This document shows positions 36,717-44,927 of a DNA stretch of 64,000 nucleotides, in pieces. The DNA is from Sulfitobacter sp. SK011. GTDB lineage: Bacteria; Pseudomonadota; Alphaproteobacteria; Rhodobacterales; Rhodobacteraceae. Positions within the stretch are counted from its first letter, which is position 1. Each line of letters begins with the position of its first letter. The stretch lies in NCBI RefSeq assembly GCF_003352065.1, contig NZ_CP025803.1, positions 3,017,574 to 3,081,573 of the forward strand, in the 5' to 3' direction. The notes under the pieces were generated by a model, which was given only the letters and a program-made list of their open reading frames with translations, did not search any database and had not been told where the DNA came from. The translations under genes were made by a program, and so were the position numbers.

Positions 36717-36905
36717 TTATCTTTTCGAAAACAACGGCTTGCTCAAAACCTCAACCGCCTGGGTATGAGAGCCGATGCCTGTGAACCCGACACTTTGGCT
36801 GTATTTACCACCAAAGACGGGTGCAGGGGGCGGCCCGCCCAGTTTACCGGCACATGCCGACAAAAGGCCGACAGACATCAAGGCGAAGATTAGGGAGCGT
36901 GGCAT
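36717..36905 (-). CDS. Small lipoprotein, 62 aa (possible N-terminal half of an interrupted gene)
   Basis: The product has a lipoprotein signal MPRSLIFALMSVGLLSAC with lipobox LSAC (Cys18), then a Pro/Gly-rich part (GGPPPAPVFGGKYSQSVGF). An AAGGAA site lies 7 bases before the ATG at 36905. The frame stops at TAA (36717-36719), but the same frame remains open for another 122 codons (to 36351), so the intact ancestor may have been longer. Function unknown. Confidence 0.65.
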   Translation of the reverse strand: MPRSLIFALMSVGLLSACAGKLGGPPPAPVFGGKYSQSVGFTGIGSHTQAVEVLSKPLFSKR

Positions 36906-37075
36906 GTTTTGTTCCTTGGCAGCTAGGATATCGCCAACTATTGCGTGATGCTCGCTAGGACGCAAGCGCTGTGTTGTGATGAACAGGCGACAGATGTCCA
37001 ACCAGCCTTGAATGTCTGCGGGCACGATCCCTGGGCGCATACGGCCCAAATGGCCCTATCCGGTCCCTTAAACGC

Positions 37076-37101
37076 AAAAAGACCGCGCAATGAGCGCGGC
37101 C
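37076..37101 (-). terminator. Intrinsic terminator of rpmG
   Basis: GACCGCGC (37081-37088) pairs with GCGCGGCC (37094-37101, one G-T wobble) around a 5-base loop; read on the minus strand it is followed by TCTTTTT (AAAAA at 37076-37080). It ends the rpmG transcript. Confidence 0.8.
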
Positions 37102-37126
37102 TTTCAATCCTGAAAGCAGGCTGATC

Positions 37127-37294
37127 TTACTTGATCTTGCCTTCTTTGTATTCGACATGCTTGCGAATAACGGGGTCGTACTTTTTGATGACCATTTTTT
37201 CGGTCATGGTACGCGCGTTTTTCTTTGTAACGTAAAAATGGCCTGTGCCCGCGGACGAGTTCAGACGGATCTTGATCGTGGTTGGCTTCGCCAT
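37127..37294 (-). CDS. rpmG: 50S ribosomal protein L33
   Basis: The gene encodes the 55-residue basic protein [20 protein letters not shown] and on to EGKIK, a match to proteobacterial L33 (with [19 protein letters not shown]). It lacks the Cys pairs of the zinc-binding form, as usual for alphaproteobacteria. It has its own promoter at 37355-37382 and its own terminator at 37076-37101. Confidence 0.95.
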   Translation of the reverse strand: MAKPTTIKIRLNSSAGTGHFYVTKKNARTMTEKMVIKKYDPVIRKHVEYKEGKIK

Positions 37295-37354
37295 AAGTCT
37301 TCTCCTGCTGCACCGCCCGGCTCTGCGCGGGGTGCGGGTAATCCTGAAACCCGG

Positions 37355-37382
37355 CTTTTAACCGGATGCGGGTCCGAGTCAA
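37355..37382 (-). promoter_or_regulatory. rpmG promoter
   Basis: On the minus strand TTGACT (37377-37382) and TAAAAG (37355-37360) are 16 bases apart, a good sigma70-type match about 61 bases before the rpmG ATG. The -35 box is nearly consensus, as expected for a ribosomal protein gene. Confidence 0.55.
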
Positions 37383-37483
37383 CAGCAAAAGGCGGTTGCA
37401 AGCTCAGTTCAGTCCGGGTGTGGAATAATCCGGTTCTTCCGGGCGTTTTCTTTGACAGACGCCGGTTTCAGCCGGATAGATAT

Positions 37484-37897
37484 GCGCGGAAAGCCTATAA
37501 GCCGGATTTTGTCCTCGTATGCAGGCAAGCCCGCACACGATGGATGACCATTCCTCTGACCACGTCGTTGCCGACGCAGCTATAGCTGCCAACCCGGACC
37601 TGCTGGGGCAAAAGAATCCCCGCTGTTGCCAGCACGCGGTCCCTATTTGGCATTGCTCCCGGTGGGGCTTGCCGTGCCGTCCCTGTTGCCAGCGACGCGG
37701 TGGGCTCTTACCCCACCGTTTCACCCTTACCCTTGAAGTGGTATCGGTTGCCCGACCTGCCACAAAGGCGGTTTAATTTCTGTGGCGCTGTCCGTCGGGT
37801 TGCCCCGCCCGGGAATTACCCGGCACCGTTTCTTTTCGGAGTCCGGACTTTCCTCGATCCTGTTGCCAGAACCGCGGTCATCCAGCCTTCCGCGCAA
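37484..37897 (-). ncRNA. rnpB: RNase P RNA (class A)
   Basis: Read on the minus strand the RNA shows the conserved core: GCGCGGAAGGC at the 5' end (37885-37895), the segment GAGGAAAGTCCGGACTCC (P4/CR-I region), the GGGTAAGGGTGAAACGGTGG and GGTAAGAGCCCACC elements, AGAGGAATGGTCAT and, near the 3' end, ACAAAATCCGGCTTATAGGC. The 5' GCGCGGAAGGC pairs with GCTTTCCGCGC at 37484-37494 (one wobble) to close helix P1, which fixes both ends. It is the catalytic RNA that removes tRNA 5' leaders. The gene lies between ampD and rpmG. Confidence 0.95.
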
Positions 37898-37903
37898 GGT
37901 GTG

Positions 37904-37932
37904 GCGTAGCCCGCCACGCACCCCTGGGTCAA
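37904..37932 (-). promoter_or_regulatory. rnpB promoter
   Basis: TTGACC (37927-37932) is followed after 17-18 bases by CTACGC/TACGCC (about 37903-37909), placing the start about 7 bases before the P1 helix at 37897. The -35 box overlaps the stop codon of ampD. The -10 box is weak, which is common for strong alphaproteobacterial RNA promoters. Confidence 0.45.
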
Positions 37933-38603
37933 GTCTGCAAATCAGTTTCGCCCAATGCCGCAAGATCAGAAGCACAAAGCGGTCCCTGCGCATAAGGCCG
38001 ATATCGCAAGCGCACCGCCGAAAGCAGGGCGTCATCGTCCACTTCTGCGGTATAGCCCAGTGCTCTCGCGACTTTGCGGAAACTGTCAAAGTTTTGGCTT
38101 TGCGGGCCTGCGTCGCCGCCAATTGCGCGCGCCAGCCCCTGCCGCGCCAACCGCGCCCAGTCAAAATGCGGACCGGGATCACCTTTGCGCCCCGGTGCCA
38201 TGTCAGAATGGCCAATCACCCCCGCCGCCGGGATCGCCCAGCGCGCCATGATCCCTTTCAGCAAGTGTTCAAGCGCGGCCATCTGCGGCTCTGAAAACGG
38301 ATGGGTCCCAAGATTGTCCAACTCAATACCAATGGAGCGGGAATTGATGTCATCCATACCCGCCCAGGCACCGGTACCCGCATGCCACGCGCGCTGATCT
38401 TCGGATACCAGTTGCGTGATCTCACCCCGATTGGCGATCACATAATGGGCCGACACCTCGGCCTCCGGATCACACAGACGCGCGATCGCCGCCTGCGCAT
38501 TTTCCATGGCAGTATAGTGGATCACGATCAGCGCGGGGTGCAGATCATCCCGGCGCGGCCCGCAGTTGGGCGATGGATGATCGACAATCGCAAGCTTTGT
38601 CAC
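37929..38603 (-). CDS. ampD: N-acetylmuramoyl-L-alanine amidase (AmpD-like)
   Basis: This 224-residue protein is a zinc amidase of the amidase_2 fold: VIHYTAMENAQAA (His ligand), VSAHYVIANRGEITQLV, the Glu/Asn in SIGIELDNLGTHP and the late VIGHSDMAPGRKGDPGPHFDW with His and Asp. AmpD cleaves anhydro-muropeptides in peptidoglycan recycling; no signal peptide is seen, so the protein is cytosolic. It starts with GTG and follows the 38604 gene with no gap, suggesting one transcript. Confidence 0.9.
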   Translation of the reverse strand: MTKLAIVDHPSPNCGPRRDDLHPALIVIHYTAMENAQAAIARLCDPEAEVSAHYVIANRGEITQLVSEDQRAWHAGTGAWAGMDDINSRSIGIELDNLGTHPFSEPQMAALEHLLKGIMARWAIPAAGVIGHSDMAPGRKGDPGPHFDWARLARQGLARAIGGDAGPQSQNFDSFRKVARALGYTAEVDDDALLSAVRLRYRPYAQGPLCASDLAALGETDLQT

Positions 38604-39356
38604 CTAGCCGCCTTGCGCTGCCCGGCGAAACGGGGAAGGATCCCAGGCACAGGCAAAACCATCGCCATCAGGGTCCAGGCCTTTGCGGTCGCGGGTTGGC
38701 CCGCCATCAGACAGAAAGGCGATCTGCGCCTGATCCGGGTGCGAATACTGCGCACAGGCCCGCTGAGCTTTGGAGGCCTTGTTCAGACCAATCCGCGTGT
38801 AAACCGGTGTGCCCAGCGCATGTTTGCTTGCGATTGCATAGGCCACGATATTGGGACCGGCATCGCCGCGATCCGGCAATGCTTCGGGCTGCACCACCTG
38901 ATATTGCGCCCGGTTTGCCGCAATGCGTGCGGCATCATCCCCAATGGTGCGCTGGCCCGACACGGCATCAAAGTTGTTCTCGTTTGAAATGCCTGCCGTG
39001 TTGACCACCGCAGGGGCCGGGTTGGACGGGCTCGCGTTGATCGGTGCAATGCCGGAATTCGATGCCGCATCATTGCCCAGACCGTTGCTGGCCCCACCGG
39101 GGCGGGTCGCAGCCAGCACACGGGCGGTTGCAGCGGCAGTCGCTTCGGGTGAGCCATCATTCACCGGCAACAAAGGTGCCGAGGACACCGATGAAGGTGC
39201 CGGTACGCCGCTGGTTGCCAATGCGGCTTCACGGCGGCGCTGCTGCTCTTCGAATGTGCCATCAAACCCCACACCGCGACCAGAATCCGGGACGGCGGGC
39301 TGACAAGCGGACAATACCACACCGGCGGCGATCATTAAGAATACACGTGTGATCAT
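38604..39356 (-). CDS. Lipoprotein with excalibur-like calcium-binding motif
   Basis: The 250-residue product has a lipoprotein signal MITRVFLMIAAGVVLSAC (Cys18), a low-complexity Ala/Ser/Asn-rich middle, and a C-terminal region with GPTRDRKGLDPDGDGFACAW. DPDGDGFAC is the excalibur loop motif, a likely Ca2+ site, with a Cys pair nearby (AQRACAQYSHP). It should be anchored in the envelope. It is followed directly by ampD, so it may be linked to cell-wall work, but that is only context. Confidence 0.8.
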   Translation of the reverse strand: MITRVFLMIAAGVVLSACQPAVPDSGRGVGFDGTFEEQQRRREAALATSGVPAPSSVSSAPLLPVNDGSPEATAAATARVLAATRPGGASNGLGNDAASNSGIAPINASPSNPAPAVVNTAGISNENNFDAVSGQRTIGDDAARIAANRAQYQVVQPEALPDRGDAGPNIVAYAIASKHALGTPVYTRIGLNKASKAQRACAQYSHPDQAQIAFLSDGGPTRDRKGLDPDGDGFACAWDPSPFRRAAQGG

Positions 39357-39394
39357 CTGACCTGCTTTATTTTACTGCTTTGTTGTGCACGCAT

Positions 39395-40882
39395 TTACCA
39401 CCATTTGTCCGCTTTGGCCACAAACCCCGCGCTGCGCTCAAGCGCATAAGCGGAAGACAGCAAATCGGCCTCTTCCCAAGGCCGTCCAATCAGTTGCAGA
39501 CCCAAGGGCAGCCCCTGCCGGTTTTGCCCGGTCGGCACCGCGATGCCCGGCAGTCCGGCAAGGTTCACCGTGACGGTAAACACATCATTCAGATACATCG
39601 CCACCGGGTCTGCATCTGTCATTTCACCCAGACCAAAGGCCGCAGACGGGGTGGCCGGCGTCAGGATGCAATCAATGCCCTGCGCAAACACATCCTCAAA
39701 GTCCTTTTTGATCAGGGAACGCACCCGCCGTGCGCGGTTGTAATAGGCGTCATAAAAGCCAGCCGACAAAACATACGTCCCTATCATCACCCGGCGCTGA
39801 ACCTCTGGTCCAAACCCTTCGGCACGGGTCTTTTCGTACATCTCGGTAATGCCATCCCCTTGATCCAATTTTGCACGATGGCCATAGCGCACCCCGTCAT
39901 AGCGTGCGAGGTTGCTGGACGCTTCGGCAGGCGCAATCACGTAATACGCAGGCAAGGCGTACTTGGTGTGCGGCAGGGTAATATCGACAATCTCTGCCCC
40001 GGCGTCCTTCATCATCGCGATGCCGTCAGACCACAGCGTTTCGATTTCTTCGGGCATGCCGTCCATGCGGTATTCGCGGGGGATGCCGATCTTTTTACCC
40101 CGGACATCACCGGTCAATGCCGCCTCAAAGTTGGGCACTGCCAGATCGGCGCTGGTGGAATCCTTCGGGTCATGGCCACACATTGCCTCAAGCATGATCG
40201 CTGCATCGCGCACCGACTTGGTCATCGGTCCGGCCTGATCAAGCGAGGACGCAAAGGCCACAATCCCCCAGCGCGAACACCGCCCGTAGGTCGGCTTGAT
40301 CCCGACCGTGCCTGTAAAGGCCGCTGGCTGACGGATTGACCCGCCCGTATCAGTGCCCGTTGCCGCCAGACAGAGATCAGCCGCAACCGCCGCCGCTGAG
40401 CCGCCTGACGATCCACCGGGCGTCAGTTCTGCTGCGTCATTTCCCCGCCGCCACGGGTTGACCGCATTGCCATAAACAGACGTCTCATTGGACGATCCCA
40501 TGGCAAATTCGTCCATGTTCAGCTTGCCCAACATCACGGCACCCGCATCGAACAGGTTCTGGCTGACCGTGCTTTCATATTCGGGCAGGAAGCCTTGCAG
40601 AATACGTGACCCGGCCTGAGACGGCACACCTTTGGTGCAGAACAGATCCTTGATCCCAATCGGCAACCCACACATCGCCGGGGCATCCCCCGCCCTGATC
40701 CGCGTGTCCGCCGCCGCGGCTTGTTTCATCGCGATCTCTGGCGTGTGGTGCACAAAGGCGTTCAACGCCCCGGCCCCGTCAATCGCGCTCAGACACGCCT
40801 CGGTCAGCGCTTTGGACGTCACCTCGCCAGACCGCAGGGCATCGCGGGCCTCTGCCAGACCCATTTTGTTCAGATCAGACAT
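39395..40882 (-). CDS. gatA: Glutamyl-tRNA(Gln) amidotransferase subunit A
   Basis: GatA releases ammonia from glutamine for conversion of Glu-tRNA(Gln) to Gln-tRNA(Gln), in the GatCAB complex. The 495 residues show the amidase signature [20 protein letters not shown] with catalytic Ser, preceded by a Lys in [11 protein letters not shown]. The start overlaps the gatC stop by one base (TAATG), so GatC and GatA are coupled. GatB is not in the window. Confidence 0.95.
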   Translation of the reverse strand: MSDLNKMGLAEARDALRSGEVTSKALTEACLSAIDGAGALNAFVHHTPEIAMKQAAAADTRIRAGDAPAMCGLPIGIKDLFCTKGVPSQAGSRILQGFLPEYESTVSQNLFDAGAVMLGKLNMDEFAMGSSNETSVYGNAVNPWRRGNDAAELTPGGSSGGSAAAVAADLCLAATGTDTGGSIRQPAAFTGTVGIKPTYGRCSRWGIVAFASSLDQAGPMTKSVRDAAIMLEAMCGHDPKDSTSADLAVPNFEAALTGDVRGKKIGIPREYRMDGMPEEIETLWSDGIAMMKDAGAEIVDITLPHTKYALPAYYVIAPAEASSNLARYDGVRYGHRAKLDQGDGITEMYEKTRAEGFGPEVQRRVMIGTYVLSAGFYDAYYNRARRVRSLIKKDFEDVFAQGIDCILTPATPSAAFGLGEMTDADPVAMYLNDVFTVTVNLAGLPGIAVPTGQNRQGLPLGLQLIGRPWEEADLLSSAYALERSAGFVAKADKWW

Positions 40883-41169
40883 TATTCAACCACCTTTGGC
40901 ACCGCAAAAAACCCCTCACGCGCATCGGGCGCATTGGCCAGCACGGCGCGCTGCTGATTGCCGTCGGTCACCTTATCAACACGCCGCTTAAGCACCTGTG
41001 GCGTGACTGACGTCATCGGCTCGACACCCTCAACGTCCACCTCGTTGAGCTGTTCGATAAAGCCCAAGATGGTGTTAAATTCCTGCGCCAGAGCAGGCAG
41101 CGCATCAGGCTCTACCTTGATCCGGGCCAGTTTCGCGACGCGCGCGGCAGTGCTTTCGTCAATGGACAT
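40882..41169 (-). CDS. gatC: Glutamyl-tRNA(Gln) amidotransferase subunit C
   Basis: This 95-residue protein has the GatC start [20 protein letters not shown] and the middle [20 protein letters not shown], which wraps around GatA. It stabilises the GatA subunit of the complex and is encoded directly upstream of gatA with a one-base overlap. Confidence 0.93.
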   Translation of the reverse strand: MSIDESTAARVAKLARIKVEPDALPALAQEFNTILGFIEQLNEVDVEGVEPMTSVTPQVLKRRVDKVTDGNQQRAVLANAPDAREGFFAVPKVVE

Positions 41170-41318
41170 CGGGATTCCTCATCTGATCCCCCGCCATTTA
41201 CCGCCCCAAACGCCCCCTCGCAAGGGCAGCACGGGTTTTCCGCTTCACCCTTTTGAAAATACCTTCCCAAAGCCGCAAAACACGCTAACTTTGCGGGCAA
41301 ATCGCAAGGGGGATCATC

Positions 41319-42011
41319 ATGAATATCATCTGGCTCGGCCACGGCTCATTTCGCATTGAAATCGAAGACCAGGTCCTGCTGATCGATCCTTGGCTGAACG
41401 GCAATCCGATGCTGCCCGAAGACCAGCACGATAAGGCGATCACCGGTGCCACCCATGTTCTGGTCACCCACGGCCATTTCGACCACACGCAGGATATTGC
41501 GGAAATCGCGTCAAAGACAGGCGCACCTGTGTCGGGCATGTACGAACTGATGGCATGGTTCGACCAAAAAGGCGTCAAAAACACAACCGGCTTTAACAAG
41601 GGCGGGACCATCCAATGCGGCTCCGTGGCTGTAAGCATGGTGCCTGCTTCACATTCATCCTCCATCGGCAGCGATGATGGGTCGGTCTATGTCGGGGCCG
41701 AAACCGGTTTTGTTATCAAAGGCGAGAACCACACCATGTATCATTCCGGCGACACCGCGATCATGGCGGACATGGATTGGATCGGGGATTATTACAAACC
41801 TGACGTTGGTATCCTCTCGGCGGGGGGATTTTACACCATGGACATGGCGCAGGCCGCCTATGCCGCCAAACGCTATTTCAATTTCAAGACGGTGATCCCC
41901 TGCCACTACCGCACCTTTGAGGCACTGGAACAAAACGCAAAAGTTCTGGCAGATGGCCTGCCCGGCGTGGATGTGATTGAGCCGCAGGTGATGCAGCCAA
42001 TCGCATTCTGA
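41319..42011 (+). CDS. UPF0173-type metal-dependent hydrolase
   Basis: This 230-residue protein is a metallo-beta-lactamase-fold enzyme of the UPF0173 group: MNIIWLGHGSFRIEIEDQVL at the start, the metal motif LVTHGHFDHTQDI (His-x-His-x-Asp-His), and later metal ligands in MYHSGDTAIMADM (His, Asp) and VIPCHYRTFEAL (His). It is widely conserved and the substrate is unknown. AAGGGG lies before the ATG. Confidence 0.9.
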   Translation: MNIIWLGHGSFRIEIEDQVLLIDPWLNGNPMLPEDQHDKAITGATHVLVTHGHFDHTQDIAEIASKTGAPVSGMYELMAWFDQKGVKNTTGFNKGGTIQCGSVAVSMVPASHSSSIGSDDGSVYVGAETGFVIKGENHTMYHSGDTAIMADMDWIGDYYKPDVGILSAGGFYTMDMAQAAYAAKRYFNFKTVIPCHYRTFEALEQNAKVLADGLPGVDVIEPQVMQPIAF

Positions 42012-42013
42012 CC

Positions 42014-42421
42014 CTAGTCGGGCAAAGTGGACCCGGACATGCAGCCTGTTTGCCCCTCAAATTTCAGCGGGCGGTTCAGCGATTGTGAAAGATGGCTTTC
42101 AGCAGGCAGTTCAAATTCCGCGCAAACCTCAAACCGCGTATCGTCAATGCGGCGATAGATGTAGGGCGCATCGGTCTTCGGGTCGAACACGGAGTTGATC
42201 CGCACATACTCAGGGCAATAGTCCGCGTCTTCCAAGGCCTCTGGAAGCGGCCGCTTGGCCTTCGGACACTGCAGGTAATTGAAAATGCGGTTGAGGTCGG
42301 AAATCCGTTCACGATCCATCTTTTCCATGCGCGCATATCCAGGACCACCCGCCGCCATCAGCCCCAGAATCAGTGCCGCCACGACAGCGGCAATCATCGC
42401 GATCAACAACGCCTTGTTCAC
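42014..42421 (-). CDS. Hypothetical membrane-anchored protein, 135 aa
   Basis: It has one N-terminal membrane helix (MNKALLIAMIAAVVAALILG) and a soluble part of about 110 residues with four Cys (YLQCPKAKR, DYCPEY, EVCAEF and TGCMSG), probably paired in the periplasm. The start overlaps the end of the 42418 gene, so the two are coupled. I do not recognise a domain. Confidence 0.7.
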   Translation of the reverse strand: MNKALLIAMIAAVVAALILGLMAAGGPGYARMEKMDRERISDLNRIFNYLQCPKAKRPLPEALEDADYCPEYVRINSVFDPKTDAPYIYRRIDDTRFEVCAEFELPAESHLSQSLNRPLKFEGQTGCMSGSTLPD

Positions 42422-43041
42422 GTGGCATCCCCTTTTCGGATGTCATTGAGATAGAACAGGAAGATCCCCCCCGCGACAGCACCGACCACAGCTGCCTTCA
42501 TCACAAACTGCCCGGTCAGGTCGCCGTTCAGTAGCGCGTATATCGTCGCTACCAGATCACCCAGCAAAACCGACGCCGCGATCAGCAAGGTGATGTAAAT
42601 CAGCCATTTTCGAATGGCGGACCGGTACAGACTTGGATCTGCCGCCAGCTTGCCCCGTTCACGGACCGTCAGCCATAGATAGGTCGGTGCGGTCACGATC
42701 AGCACCGCCATCGCCCATCTAATCTGGTTGTAAGGGCGATAGGTATTCGGTCCGTCAAACATCAGGTCGATAAGGGCGTGAAACAGCGCCACCAAATGCC
42801 CCGCGCCAAAAATCAGCACCCCAAAGGTCAGTGCATAAATAAAGAAATCGCGCGCCGAAACCGTGGCCTGCGGGCGCGGGATCGGTGGTGAGAAAGCGGT
42901 ATCGGCCCAGGCATCCAGGGCGTCCGCAACCTCGTTGCTGCTCCACCCCGACCGCGCCAATGCCGCTTCGATCTCGCCCCGATCTTTGCCAGCACTCAGC
43001 GCGTCGCGCACAAATCTGGAAAGTTGCTTGTTCGCCGCCAT
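42418..43041 (-). CDS. DUF5671-type membrane protein
   Basis: The 207 residues contain an N-terminal soluble helical part (MAANKQLSRFVRDALSAGKD and DALDAWADTAF) and four membrane helices, the first at SARDFFIYALTFGVLIFGAG. This is the DUF5671 layout. It overlaps the 42014 gene by 4 bases. Its function is unknown. Confidence 0.75.
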   Translation of the reverse strand: MAANKQLSRFVRDALSAGKDRGEIEAALARSGWSSNEVADALDAWADTAFSPPIPRPQATVSARDFFIYALTFGVLIFGAGHLVALFHALIDLMFDGPNTYRPYNQIRWAMAVLIVTAPTYLWLTVRERGKLAADPSLYRSAIRKWLIYITLLIAASVLLGDLVATIYALLNGDLTGQFVMKAAVVGAVAGGIFLFYLNDIRKGDAT

Positions 43042-43046
43042 ACCGA

Positions 43047-43502
43047 TTATCCTTTTCTTTTTCCCGCAAAGAACGCCTTAAGCAGATCTTGCGCCTCTGC
43101 CTCGCCTATGCCGTCGAACACCTGTGGCACATGATGGCACTGAGGGTGCGCAAACACCCGCGCGCCTTGCGCAACACCCCCTGATTTGGGGTCGGACGCG
43201 CCATAGTACAACCGACCGATGCGCGCCGCTGCAATCGCCGCCGCACACATCGCGCAGGGCTCAAGCGTCACATAAAGCGCGTGATCCACCAGCCGCTCGG
43301 ATCCAAGCGCCGCACAGGCCGCCCGGACTGCCAGCATCTCGGCATGCGCGGTTGGATCATTCAGTTCCCGCGTTCGGTTGCCCGCCTGCGCCACCACCCG
43401 GCCCTCCGCGTCCACCACGACGGCACCCACAGGCACCTCGCCGCGCGCACCCGCCGCGCGGGCCTGATCCAGTGCCACATCCATGAAAGACCGAAATGTC
43501 AT
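43047..43502 (-). CDS. tadA: tRNA-specific adenosine deaminase
   Basis: TadA turns A34 of tRNA-Arg(ACG) into inosine. The protein (151 aa) has the zinc cytidine/adenosine deaminase motif DPTAHAEMLAVRAACA (His-Ala-Glu) and LEPCAMCAAAIAAARIGRLY (Cys-x-x-Cys). The ATG at 43502 is preferred to one six codons upstream. It lies just after, and in the same direction as, the membrane genes. Confidence 0.93.
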   Translation of the reverse strand: MTFRSFMDVALDQARAAGARGEVPVGAVVVDAEGRVVAQAGNRTRELNDPTAHAEMLAVRAACAALGSERLVDHALYVTLEPCAMCAAAIAAARIGRLYYGASDPKSGGVAQGARVFAHPQCHHVPQVFDGIGEAEAQDLLKAFFAGKRKG

Positions 43503-43564
43503 ACCCCTTGATGCCCGCAAAAGCCGCCCTTTCGCAAGCCGGTGAAACGCGTTAAGGCGGGGTC

Positions 43565-44467
43565 ATGAATGCCAAGCCCCCCTCCGATACGCCCAAAGGC
43601 GACCGCATCGCCAAAGTGCTGGCGCGCGCCGGTCTGGCTTCGCGCCGCGAGGCGGAGCGGATGATTGAGGCCGGCCGGGTGCGCGTGAACGGCGATCAGA
43701 TACTGTCGCCCGCCCTGAACGTGACCGAGACGGACAGGATCACCCTTGACGGCAACCCGGTGTCAGAACCCGAACCCCCGCGCATGTGGCTCTATCATAA
43801 GCCCACCGGCCTTGTGACCACCGACCGCGACGAAAAGGGGCGCGGCACGATCTATGACGATCTGCCCGAGGACATGCCGCGCGTGATGGCCATCGGACGG
43901 CTTGATCTGAACTCTGAAGGGCTGCTGCTTTTGACCAACGACGGCGGCATCAAACGCAAGCTGGAACTGCCTGCGACAGGCTGGCTGCGCCGCTACCGCG
44001 CGCGGGTAAATGGGCGGCCCTCGGACGCGGCACTGGACCCCTTGCGTCAGGGAATCACCGTTGAAGGCGAACATTTTCAGCCCATGACCGTAACGATTGA
44101 CCGCCAACAAGGTGCAAACGCCTGGCTGACCATCGGGCTGCGCGAGGGCAAGAACCGCGAAATCCGTCGCGCGATGGATCATGTGGGCCTCAGCGTGAAC
44201 CGGCTGATCCGCATCAGCTATGGCCCTTTTCAACTGGGCGAACTGAAACCCGGCGAGGTTGAGGAAATCCGCCGTAAAATCGTGCGCGACCAGATGGGCA
44301 TCACGCTTGCCGACGACAGCGGCACCGCTGTCAAAAAGAAACCCACAGGCGTCAAACGCGGCCCGCGCCGCAAACCCGGTGGATTTGGCGGCGCAGGCCA
44401 ACCCGGCGCGCCCGGTCCACAAAAAACCAGACCCGCCCCCAAAGGCCCGCGCAAGCCGCGTGGCTAG
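43565..44467 (+). CDS. rluB: 23S rRNA pseudouridine synthase, RsuA/RluB family
   Basis: The 300-residue protein has an S4 domain (RIAKVLARAGLASRREAERM) and a pseudouridine synthase domain with the catalytic-Asp motif MAIGRLDLNSEGLLLLTNDG. It acts on 23S or 16S rRNA; the family is clear but the choice of RluB over RsuA is by length and C-terminus. The last 60 residues are Lys/Arg/Pro/Gly-rich (RGPRRKPGGFGGAGQPGAPG), a long basic tail of the type often seen in this group. Confidence 0.85.
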   Translation: MNAKPPSDTPKGDRIAKVLARAGLASRREAERMIEAGRVRVNGDQILSPALNVTETDRITLDGNPVSEPEPPRMWLYHKPTGLVTTDRDEKGRGTIYDDLPEDMPRVMAIGRLDLNSEGLLLLTNDGGIKRKLELPATGWLRRYRARVNGRPSDAALDPLRQGITVEGEHFQPMTVTIDRQQGANAWLTIGLREGKNREIRRAMDHVGLSVNRLIRISYGPFQLGELKPGEVEEIRRKIVRDQMGITLADDSGTAVKKKPTGVKRGPRRKPGGFGGAGQPGAPGPQKTRPAPKGPRKPRG

Positions 44468-44835
44468 GGTCAGGACCCATGTCTATCAAAGCAATCTTCC
44501 CGGCAATTTGAAAGCCCGCCCCTGCAAGGATACGCGCACGGCGAAATTCCCCGTCACAGGCAATTCACATTGAACCAAGATGGCCCTAAGACTTTGGTGA
44601 ACACCACCAATGGGGGATACCATGACCATCCTGCTGCCAATAAAGCTGGGAAACCATGTGGCGCTGTCCCGCGTTTGGGCAGCCGGCGAGTTACCCCTGA
44701 GGCCACGCCTGGACGGTATTGAATGAGGGGACTTGGAAAAACAATGCAAGATTGTCCGACTACCCCCGTGTTTTTCCGCGCCATCGTTGTTATTGTAGAC
44801 GTTCCGAGATCAATCGACAGGCGAAGGATTGCGCA
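44468..44835. other. Region without a firm gene, holding possible small coupled frames
   Basis: This 368-base stretch lies between the pseudouridine synthase and the XpaC/TelA cluster and should carry the cluster's promoter. No protein of normal size is seen. Two short frames at 44622-44726 and 44723-44839 overlap each other and the small gene at 44836 by ATGA, which is unusual; see those entries. Confidence 0.5.
44622..44726 (+). CDS. Possible 34-residue small ORF
   Basis: This frame begins ATG after GGGGGA at a good distance and encodes MTILLPIKLGNHVALSRVWA and 14 further residues. Its stop shares ATGA with the next frame. It is weak evidence; it could be chance or a leader peptide. Confidence 0.25.
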   Translation: MTILLPIKLGNHVALSRVWAAGELPLRPRLDGIE

Positions 44836-44839
44836 ATGA
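44723..44839 (+). CDS. Possible 38-residue small ORF
   Basis: This frame starts at the ATG overlapping the stop of the previous frame and ends at TGA (44837-44839), which overlaps the ATG of the small membrane gene at 44836. It encodes MRGLGKTMQDCPTTPVFFRA and then a short hydrophobic stretch and a basic end. It has no clear ribosome site of its own. Only the overlaps on both sides make it notable. Confidence 0.25.
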   Translation: MRGLGKTMQDCPTTPVFFRAIVVIVDVPRSIDRRRIAQ

Positions 44840-44925
44840 GGTCAACCGGCTTTCAAAAAGTCTCTTATGTCGCGCTGGTTGTAATCCTTCTTGGCGTCAG
44901 CTCCGGCTGGTTGGGGGGCCTGTAA
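44836..44925 (+). CDS. Small membrane peptide, 29 aa, first gene of XpaC/TelA cluster
   Basis: The frame encodes MRSTGFQKVSYVALVVILLG followed by VSSGWLGGL, a single short membrane helix with a basic N-terminus. It stops two bases before the ATG of the XpaC gene (TAAAGATG), and AAAG of that junction plus GGGGGG inside the peptide gene may serve as ribosome site for xpaC. GAAGGA lies about 11 bases before its own ATG. The length and position suggest a small membrane protein or a leader. Confidence 0.5.
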   Translation: MRSTGFQKVSYVALVVILLGVSSGWLGGL

Positions 44926-44927
44926 AG

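Noticed and set aside
37519-37776. Frames in the 37.5-37.9 kb region
   Set aside because: The region is the RNase P RNA gene; protein readings here have Cys/His/Pro-rich, unnatural composition.
39380-40339. Plus-strand frame of about 320 codons opposite gatA
   Set aside because: It has His/Gly/Arg-rich composition and no recognisable domain; gatA on the other strand explains the open frame.
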